Positions 58,554 to 64,000 of a DNA stretch of 64,000 bases are shown here, piece after piece. The DNA is taken from positions 62,001 through 126,000 of the forward strand of contig NZ_CP068985.1 in assembly GCF_019397265.1 (NCBI RefSeq), in the 5' to 3' direction. The stretch comes from Nonomuraea coxensis DSM 45129. GTDB taxonomy: Bacteria; Actinomycetota; Actinomycetes; Streptosporangiales; Streptosporangiaceae. Position numbers and translations under genes: made by a program. Below the pieces are notes generated by a model. It saw only the letters and a program-made list of their open reading frames with translations, did no database searches and had not been told where the DNA came from. Numbering within the stretch: the stretch's first letter is position 1; each line of letters begins with the position of its first letter.

Positions 58554-59932
58554 CGCTGGAACACCTGCGTCAATCCTTCGTTCTGGATCGCCTGGGGTGG
58601 GGGGCGTCTGGCGGCATCCGACGTTCTTACCAGGAGCGCGATAAGGATCCAGTTAGCGAGCAGGGCGGAGCCGCCCTGGGACATGAACGGGGTGACCAGA
58701 CCGGTGAGCGGGATGAGGTTGGTCACGCCGCCGACGATGATGAACACCTGCCACGCCAGCAGGAACGCGAGGCCGCCCGAGAGCAGCTTGCTGAAGGGGT
58801 CGCGGGCCGCCAGCGAGGTGCGCAGGCCGCGCTCCACCAGCAGCGCGTAGAGCATGAGCAGCGCCATGAGGCCGGTCAGGCCCAGCTCCTCGCCGGTCGC
58901 GGCGAAGATGAAGTCGGAGAACGACAGCGGGATCAGCTCGGGATGCCCCTGGCCGAGCCCGGTGCCGAGGATGCCGCCCGCGCCGAAGCCGAACAGCCCC
59001 TGCATGATCTGGTAGCTGCCGCCGATCTCACGGTCGTAGAACTCGGCGCTGCCCGGGTTGAGCCAGATCTCGAACCGGTCGCCGACGTGCGAGAACGCGA
59101 GCCCGGCGAGATAGGCGCCGCCGACGAAGAGCAGCAGGCCGATCAGCACCCACGAGGTGCGCTGCGTCGCGATGTAGATCATCGCGATGAACGTGCCGAA
59201 CAGCAGCAGCGAGGTGCCGAGGTCCTTCTCGAAGACCAGCACGAGCAGGCTCAGCCCCCACGTCGCGAGCACCGGGCCGAGGTCGCGGGCCCGGGGCAGG
59301 TCGATGAAGAGGAGCCTGCGGCCCGCCAGCGCCAGCACGTCGCGCTTGGCCACGAGGTAGCCGGCGAAGAAGACCACCAGCGCCAGCTTGGCGAACTCGC
59401 CAGGCTGGATCGAGAAGCCGCCGATGCGGATCCAGATCTTGGCGCCCTGGACCTCGCTCAGCGAGCCGGGCAGGACCGCGGGGATGGCGAGCAGCACCAG
59501 CCCGATCGCGCCCGCGGTGTAGGTGAGGCGCTGCAGCATGCGGTGGTCGCGCAGCACGACGAGGGTGACGGCGAACATCACGACGCCGAGGCCGGTCCAC
59601 ATGATCTGGCTGGCGGCCGACGCGCCCGGCATCTTGGCGGACTCGAGCCGGTAGATCATCACCAGGCCGAGGCCGTTGATCAGCGTGACCAGCGGCAGGA
59701 TCAGCGGGTCGGCCCACGGCGCGAACTTGGCCAGCACGAGGTAGGCGACCAGCATGATGCCGCCCAGGCCGAGGCCGTAGGCCAGCATGCCCGCGGGCAC
59801 CCGGCCGTCCACGGCGAGGCCCACGTTGGCGTAGGCACCCATGACGATCAGGACCGCGAGCGCCAGCATGACGAGCTGGGCCAGCCGGCGCTTGGCCGGC
59901 ATGAGGACGGGGGAAGCTGCGACTTCGCTCAT
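58550..59932 (-). CDS. rodA: SEDS peptidoglycan glycosyltransferase RodA/FtsW
   Basis: 460 aa, about 12 TM segments. SEDS signatures: GAKIWIRIGGFSIQPGEFAK, DLGTSLLLFGTFIAMIYIA and, near the end, DFIFAATGEELGLTG and LTGLVTPFMSQGGSALLANW. It polymerises glycan strands from lipid II. Its position between pbpA and pstP in the pkn operon favours the RodA rather than FtsW assignment. It starts 1 bp before the pstP stop region, in tight linkage. Confidence 0.93.
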   Translation of the reverse strand: MSEVAASPVLMPAKRRLAQLVMLALAVLIVMGAYANVGLAVDGRVPAGMLAYGLGLGGIMLVAYLVLAKFAPWADPLILPLVTLINGLGLVMIYRLESAKMPGASAASQIMWTGLGVVMFAVTLVVLRDHRMLQRLTYTAGAIGLVLLAIPAVLPGSLSEVQGAKIWIRIGGFSIQPGEFAKLALVVFFAGYLVAKRDVLALAGRRLLFIDLPRARDLGPVLATWGLSLLVLVFEKDLGTSLLLFGTFIAMIYIATQRTSWVLIGLLLFVGGAYLAGLAFSHVGDRFEIWLNPGSAEFYDREIGGSYQIMQGLFGFGAGGILGTGLGQGHPELIPLSFSDFIFAATGEELGLTGLMALLMLYALLVERGLRTSLAARDPFSKLLSGGLAFLLAWQVFIIVGGVTNLIPLTGLVTPFMSQGGSALLANWILIALLVRTSDAARRPPPQAIQNEGLTQVFQR

Positions 59933-61228
59933 CTATTGCGGTTTCGTCTTGGTCTTGGTCGCGGACGCCGACGGCGTGGGGGAAGGGGACGCCGACGTCG
60001 AGCCGTCGTCCGCCTGGCTCGCGGAGAACTTCAAGCTGTTGATCTTCTCCACGCCCGCGTCGGCGTTGGTCACCGGTATGCCGCTCTTGACCAGCGCCTG
60101 GTCGGCCTCGGACAGCCGGGAGAGCTGCCGCCCGGTCGGCCGGGTGACGCTGAAGAGCTGGAAGGGACCCACCTCCTTCTGTATGCCCTGGTAAACGACC
60201 ACTTCGTCGCCCCTAGCGCCGACGAAGAACTGGTCCTGGGTCCACTGATATCCAAAGTAGCCGCCGACGCCGACGGCCACGACGCCCACGCCGAGCACGG
60301 TGACCAGCACGGGCCACATCCGGCGGCGACGTCGGACCGCCGGCCGCTGGGCGACCGGCTCCTCGAAGTCGTCGTCAGTGAGGACCGGCTGGGGCGCGGT
60401 CACCGCTTCGGCTCGCCCCGGCTGGGTGTCCTGGGGGGCGCCCCGCAGCCGGGTCATGCCCGCCGCGCCGACGACGGCGGCATCGGCGGGCACCGGCTGC
60501 CCATCGGTGATCTCCAGGACGTCGGCCAGCACGCAGGTGATGTTGTCCGGCCCGCCACCGCGGTTGGCCAGGTCGATGAGCTGGCGGACGACCTCTTCCG
60601 GGTCGTCGATGTTGGTGAGCGTGGCGTGCAGCGTCTCCGCGCTCACCACCCCGGACAACCCGTCGGAGCACAGCAGGTAGCGGTCGCCCACCTGCGCCTC
60701 CCGCAGCGTGAGGTCGGGATCGACCTCGCCGCTGCCGTCGAGCGCGCGCAGCAGGATCGAGCGCTGCGGGTGCGTGGCGGCCTCTTCCGGCGTGATGCGC
60801 CCGTCGTCGACGAGCTGCTGGACCAGGGTGTGGTCGTGGGTGATCTGGTAGAGCTCGCCGCGTCTCAGCAGGTAGGCGCGCGAGTCTCCCACGTGGACGA
60901 GGGCTACCTGGGTGCCGCTCCACAGCATGGCTGTGAGAGTCGTGCCCATGCCCTTGAGGCTGGGATCCCGCCCCACCATCTCGTGCAGCCTGCGGTTGGC
61001 ATCGCGTACCGCTGCCTCAATGGCGTTGAGCAGGTCACCCCCCTTGGGGGCCTCTTCGAGAGAGGCCATGGCGGCGATGGCGACTGAGCTCGCCACCTCG
61101 CCGTGTGCGTGCCCGCCCATGCCGTCGGCGACGGCGAGCAGGCGGCCGCTTGCGTACGCCGAGTCCTCGTTACCTTCGCGGAGGAGGCCGACGTCCGAGC
61201 GGGCGGCGTAGCGGAGTGCGATGGTCAT
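59933..61228 (-). CDS. pstP: PP2C Ser/Thr phosphatase PstP
   Basis: 431 aa. The PP2C motifs are SDVGLLREGNEDSAY, LLAVADGMGGHAHGEVAS, GTTLTAMLWSGTQVALVHVG, DSRAYLLRRGELYQITHDHT, LLCSDGLSGVV and GGGPDNITCVLA, with metal Asp residues present. A TM helix (about 308-326, WPVLVTVLGVGVVAVGVGGY) and an extracytoplasmic domain ending in a Ser/Thr/Lys-rich tail follow. It dephosphorylates PknA/B and their targets. Overlaps fhaB by 4 nt. Confidence 0.94.
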   Translation of the reverse strand: MTIALRYAARSDVGLLREGNEDSAYASGRLLAVADGMGGHAHGEVASSVAIAAMASLEEAPKGGDLLNAIEAAVRDANRRLHEMVGRDPSLKGMGTTLTAMLWSGTQVALVHVGDSRAYLLRRGELYQITHDHTLVQQLVDDGRITPEEAATHPQRSILLRALDGSGEVDPDLTLREAQVGDRYLLCSDGLSGVVSAETLHATLTNIDDPEEVVRQLIDLANRGGGPDNITCVLADVLEITDGQPVPADAAVVGAAGMTRLRGAPQDTQPGRAEAVTAPQPVLTDDDFEEPVAQRPAVRRRRRMWPVLVTVLGVGVVAVGVGGYFGYQWTQDQFFVGARGDEVVVYQGIQKEVGPFQLFSVTRPTGRQLSRLSEADQALVKSGIPVTNADAGVEKINSLKFSASQADDGSTSASPSPTPSASATKTKTKPQ

Positions 61229-61695
61229 TTGCGCAATTCAATGACTGTTTTGCCGACGCGGATCGGAACACCGAGCGGCACCGGGGTCGGGCGGGTGACT
61301 TTCGAACGGTCGAGGTACGTGCCGTTGGTGGACCCGAGGTCTTCCACGATCCACTGGCCGTCCTGGGGGAAGAGCCGGGCGTGCCGGCTGGATGCGTAAT
61401 CGTCGCTGACTACCAGCGTGGCGTCATTCGCCCGGCCAATGGTGATGGGCGTCTCCGTGAGGTCGATGGTGGTGCCTTGCAGCGGACCACCTGTGACGAT
61501 GAGCTGGCGTGGCTCGCCCTTCTTGCTCCTGGGCTTCGCCGGTGCCTTCGCGGGCCGTGGCGCCTTGCGCGGGCCCGCGGGAGCCGTGCGTGAACCGAAC
61601 AAGTCAGTCCGGATCACGCCGACTGCGGCAATGACGAAGAACCACAGCACCGCCAGGAAGGCTAGCCGGATCAGCAGCAGCGTGAGCTCGGACAT
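61225..61695 (-). CDS. fhaB: FHA-domain protein FhaB (FipA-like)
   Basis: 156 aa. An N-terminal TM helix (LLIRLAFLAVLWFFVIAAVG) and a basic linker precede a C-terminal FHA domain: TIGRANDATLVVSDDYASSR, HARLFPQDGQWIVEDLGSTN, GTYLD. FHA domains read phosphothreonine, so FhaB links PknA/B activity to FtsZ and wall proteins. ATG overlaps the pstP start region. Confidence 0.93.
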   Translation of the reverse strand: MSELTLLLIRLAFLAVLWFFVIAAVGVIRTDLFGSRTAPAGPRKAPRPAKAPAKPRSKKGEPRQLIVTGGPLQGTTIDLTETPITIGRANDATLVVSDDYASSRHARLFPQDGQWIVEDLGSTNGTYLDRSKVTRPTPVPLGVPIRVGKTVIELRK

Positions 61696-61712
61696 GGACC
61701 GTCTGTTTACCT

Positions 61713-62453
61713 CTAATCGCGCCGGAAAACCAGAGTCGTGCGACCCAGCGTCACTCGCGTGCCGTTCTGGAGCTCGATCCTGCGTACCGGCTGGCCGTTG
61801 ACGAAGGTTCCGTTCGTCGATCCGAGATCCACGAGGGCCACGGTCTGGCCCTCGACGCGCAGCTCGGCGTGGTGCCGGGAGACGCCGGGATCGACGAGAC
61901 GAAGGTCGCAGTCGGTGCCCCTGCCGAGCAAGGTCACCGGAGTGGTGAGCTCGTAGGAGCGGTCGCCCTGCGGGTCGTCCTGAGTGGACACGAGCAGCCT
62001 GGGCCGCCCGTTGAACGCGTGCGGCCGGGACGGAGGCAGGTCGCTCGCCGGCTGGCGGATCTCGTCCTGCTCGACCGTCGCGCCACGGATGACCCCCGAC
62101 CGGATGCGGAACAGGCCCACAGCCAGATCACCGGCGGTCTCGAAACGCACCCGGACCGGTCCCACGAAGGAGTAGCCCTGCTCCTTGGCGTACTCCCTGG
62201 CGAGGTTCGCCAGCTCGTGGCTGATGCTGTCGGCGTAGACCTCAAGCCGTTCGCTGTCGGTCGTGGACAGCTCCACCACGAAGTCGTTGGGCACGAGCGT
62301 CCGACCCTGGGCCACGATCGCCGCGCGCTCGTCCATCTCACGCTGAACCGCGCTGGCGACCTCGACCGGCTGGAGATCGGATTTGAACGCCCGCGCAAAG
62401 GCTCCCTCAACCAAGCCTTCGAGCCTTCGCTCGAAGCGCTGAAGGACTCCCAC
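61713..62453 (-). CDS. fhaA: FHA-domain protein FhaA (DUF3662/FHA)
   Basis: 246 aa from GTG at 62453, which follows GGGAGGTACCCG; an upstream frame start (62528) lacks support. The DUF3662 N-terminal domain (VLQRFERRLEGLVEGAFARA, VASAVQREMDERAAIV, LANLAREYAKEQGY) precedes a C-terminal FHA domain (LLGRGTDCDLRLVDPGVSRH, HAELRVEGQTVALVDLGSTN). It binds phosphorylated MviN and PknB in mycobacteria. First gene of the leftward fhaA-pknB operon. Confidence 0.94.
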   Translation of the reverse strand: MGVLQRFERRLEGLVEGAFARAFKSDLQPVEVASAVQREMDERAAIVAQGRTLVPNDFVVELSTTDSERLEVYADSISHELANLAREYAKEQGYSFVGPVRVRFETAGDLAVGLFRIRSGVIRGATVEQDEIRQPASDLPPSRPHAFNGRPRLLVSTQDDPQGDRSYELTTPVTLLGRGTDCDLRLVDPGVSRHHAELRVEGQTVALVDLGSTNGTFVNGQPVRRIELQNGTRVTLGRTTLVFRRD

Positions 62454-62653
62454 CGGGTACCTCCCTTCCTCCGTGCATATGATCGCGGCCTCCCGGCGCG
62501 TTCGGCGCCCGGTTTCCGCTTGTTCCACGTGGCGGCGTTCCTCGGCGCCCGTCGGCTGTCGCGCCCAGCTCCTCCGCTCCCGTGTCTTATGCGATCGTAT
62601 CCGGGTTCAGTACCACTGGCTGTTCCGTGCTAATGTTCTTTCCGCACCCACAA

Positions 62654-62736
62654 GGGCGGGTGGCGGAACGGCAGACGCGCACGGTTCAGGTCCGTGTGTC
62701 CGAAAGGACGTGAGGGTTCAAATCCCTCCTCGCCCA
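62654..62736 (+). tRNA. tRNA-Leu (anticodon CAG)
   Basis: 83 nt. Acceptor GGGCGGG pairs with CTCGCCC (one G-U), discriminator A. Anticodon stem-loop GCACGGTTCAGGTCCGTGT gives CAG. A long variable arm (GTCCGAAAGGAC) and T-arm GAGGGTTCAAATCCCTC identify a class II Leu tRNA. CCA is not encoded. It is typically found divergent from fhaA. Confidence 0.95.
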
Positions 62737-62781
62737 CCTCGGGTCCACCGATGAAATCGGCAGACCCACATTGACGAAAGC

Positions 62782-62814
62782 AGCCCCGGTTCGCAAGAGC
62801 CGGGGCTTTTTCTT
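62782..62814 (+). terminator. Rho-independent terminator of tRNA-Leu
   Basis: AGCCCCGG pairs with CCGGGGCT around TTCGCAAGAG, followed by TTTTTCTTT, a true U-run. 45 bp after the tRNA. Confidence 0.9.
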
Positions 62815-62927
62815 TGTCGGGCCCTGGTGTGCGCGGTCGCGCTCCGCAGGGAGGACGGTAGATGCCTCCGCTTGCAGATCGCTTTCGGGTGGCTTGCGTG
62901 ATTTAGCTCACATTAAGTGGCTTTCTC

Positions 62928-62955
62928 GTGCCGGCCGGGTGATCGGCCGGCACGA
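62928..62955. terminator. Hairpin at the 3' end of the hemolysin-like gene
   Basis: CGTGCCGGCCG pairs perfectly with CGGCCGGCACG around GGTGAT, 12 bp after the minus-strand gene stop. Likely terminator. Confidence 0.75.
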
Positions 62956-62967
62956 GGTGGCCCGGGC

Positions 62968-63993
62968 TCAGCCCGCCGCGACCCCTGCCGCCCTGGTGTC
63001 CAGGAGCTCGCCCAGGAGGTCGGTCAGGCTCACCATGCCGATGACGGCGCCCGCGGCGTTCGTCACCAGGGCCAGATGCGCCCGCGCGTCCTGGAGGGCC
63101 GTCACGGCCTCCGGCACCTGCGTGACGCACGCCAGCCTCGGCAGGGGGTGTTTCAGCGACTCCGCGGTGGCCTCGGGGCGCAGGAGGGCGTCCCTGGCGT
63201 GCAGGGCCCCCTCCACGCCCGACGGGCCCTCCACGAGGAGCCTCAGGTGCCCGCTGACGGCGGCCGCCTTCCTGATCTCCCGCCCGGTCGCCTTGACGCC
63301 CACCTTCACCGCGCGCTCGATGGGGACCATCAGCCGCTCGATGCCCTCCGCCTGGAGGCGGAGCGCCCGGGTGAGCAGGTCGTGCTCCTCGCGGTCCAGC
63401 AGGCCCATGCGGCCCGACTCGCCGACCAGCATGGCGAGCTGGCGGGGGGTGCGGGTGGTCGCCAGCTCGTTCCTCGGCTGGACGCCGAAGAGGCGCAGGA
63501 TGGCGTTCGTCAGGGCGTTGAGCGAGCGCAGGAGCGGGCTCATCAGGCTGGTGAACGCGCGGAACGGCAGCGTCAGGAGCAGCGCCGCCCGCTCGGGGTG
63601 GGTCAGCGCCCACGACTTCGGCGCCATCTCGCCGATCACCATGTGCAGGAACGTCACCAGCGCCAGGGCGATGGTGAGCGAGATCGGCAGGCGCAGTCCC
63701 TCGGGGACGCCCAAGGCGGCGAACAGCGGCTCCATCGCGTGCTCCAGGGCCGGCTCGGTCACCTGACCGAGGCCCAGGGTGCACAGGGTGATGCCGAGCT
63801 GCGCGCCGGCCAGCATGAGGGAGAGCTGCCGGCCGCCGCCGACCGCCGACTTGGCGGCGACGCGGACCAGGCGGTTGCCGCCCGAGGCCATCTCCTCCAG
63901 GCGGTGACGGCGGGCCGAGACGAAGGCGAACTCGGCCGCCACGAACAGGGCGTTGAACGCGAGCAGGGCGAGGCTCAGGAGCAGCAACGTCAT
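62968..63993 (-). CDS. CNNM/CBS hemolysin-family membrane protein
   Basis: 341 aa. A DUF21/CNNM domain has four TM segments (LLLLSLALLAFNALFVAAEF, VSARRHRLEEMASGGNRLVR, AGAQLGITLCTLGLGQV and VTFLHMVIGEMAPKSWAL, with the P-K-S acidic helix). A CBS-pair-like region follows (about 215-330, RLMVPIERAVKVGVKATGRE, HLALVTNAAGAVIGMVSLTD). CNNM/CorC-type proteins are linked to Mg2+ efflux and stress. The second CBS domain is shortened, and no C-terminal CorC/HlyC domain is present. It begins at the window edge; a paralogue often lies upstream. Confidence 0.85.
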   Translation of the reverse strand: MTLLLLSLALLAFNALFVAAEFAFVSARRHRLEEMASGGNRLVRVAAKSAVGGGRQLSLMLAGAQLGITLCTLGLGQVTEPALEHAMEPLFAALGVPEGLRLPISLTIALALVTFLHMVIGEMAPKSWALTHPERAALLLTLPFRAFTSLMSPLLRSLNALTNAILRLFGVQPRNELATTRTPRQLAMLVGESGRMGLLDREEHDLLTRALRLQAEGIERLMVPIERAVKVGVKATGREIRKAAAVSGHLRLLVEGPSGVEGALHARDALLRPEATAESLKHPLPRLACVTQVPEAVTALQDARAHLALVTNAAGAVIGMVSLTDLLGELLDTRAAGVAAG

Positions 63994-64000
63994 CGGGACG

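Noticed and set aside
1..64000. Biosynthetic gene cluster or prophage
   Set aside because: No PKS/NRPS modules or phage structural genes seen; isolated oxidoreductases are not enough, and int/rep/tra fit an AICE instead.

Overview
The window reads as actinomycete chromosome. GC is high throughout, GTG and TTG starts are common, and genes are often coupled through ATGA or GTGA overlaps. The right-hand part carries the actinobacterial cell-wall and division block usually found near oriC: ppiA, rhomboid, crgA, class E sortase, trpG-like, pknB, pknA, pbpA, rodA, pstP, fhaB, fhaA and tRNA-Leu, with a DLW-39 peptide gene and tRNA-Ala further left. The gene mix fits Streptosporangiales (Nonomuraea-like) best, but that placement is inference.

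1-11.8 kb is accessory and partly decayed chromosome. It has small secreted proteins, a HIT protein, fragments of DUF3626, Nudix, DUF6247 and IS256-type genes, a zincin-like secreted protein that has lost its zinc ligands, an intact-looking IS3-family element, a large NodB deacetylase/GT2 glycosyltransferase fusion, and a PadR/HAAS regulator-membrane pair.

11.8-33.7 kb is an integrated pSAM2-like actinobacterial integrative and conjugative element (AICE) in the 3' end of tRNA-Ala(TGC), bounded by 44-bp perfect direct repeats. Its right half is the mobility core: an RsbW-type ATPase, an XRE/TPR regulator with AAGTAC-type operators, a structured leader, an SCO3933-like protein, an FtsK/Tra translocase, an SpdB-like membrane protein, rolling-circle Rep, Xis and tyrosine Int. 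An ISL3-type element lies between int and the right repeat. Its left half is a defence island: a 638-aa protein joining a winged helix, an MGMT/ATL-like domain and a HEPN domain; a PIN-domain ORF; hsdM, hsdS and hsdR, the last with a DUF4145 (HEPN-clan) N-terminus; and an unknown coiled-coil protein. The HEPN, PIN and type I restriction-modification combination is the best candidate here for an undescribed system.

33.7-49.6 kb sits between tRNA-Ala and the wall block. It holds a phosphonatase-like HAD enzyme, DLW-39, a copper operon (copZ, a secreted His-rich protein, copA) behind two CsoR-like boxes, an MFS/AhpD pair divergent from a MocR regulator, a stress protein, a membrane glycosyltransferase-like protein, a Baeyer-Villiger-type monooxygenase, a shortened hydrolase, an MBL hydrolase, an autoregulated PadR, a SnoaL-like protein and a 25-codon peptide gene with a downstream partner.

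49.6-64 kb is the conserved block. PknB/PknA, the phosphatase PstP and the FHA proteins form a Ser/Thr phosphorylation circuit governing the SEDS polymerase RodA and transpeptidase PbpA. Overlapping reading frames support one leftward operon from fhaA to pbpA/pknA/pknB.
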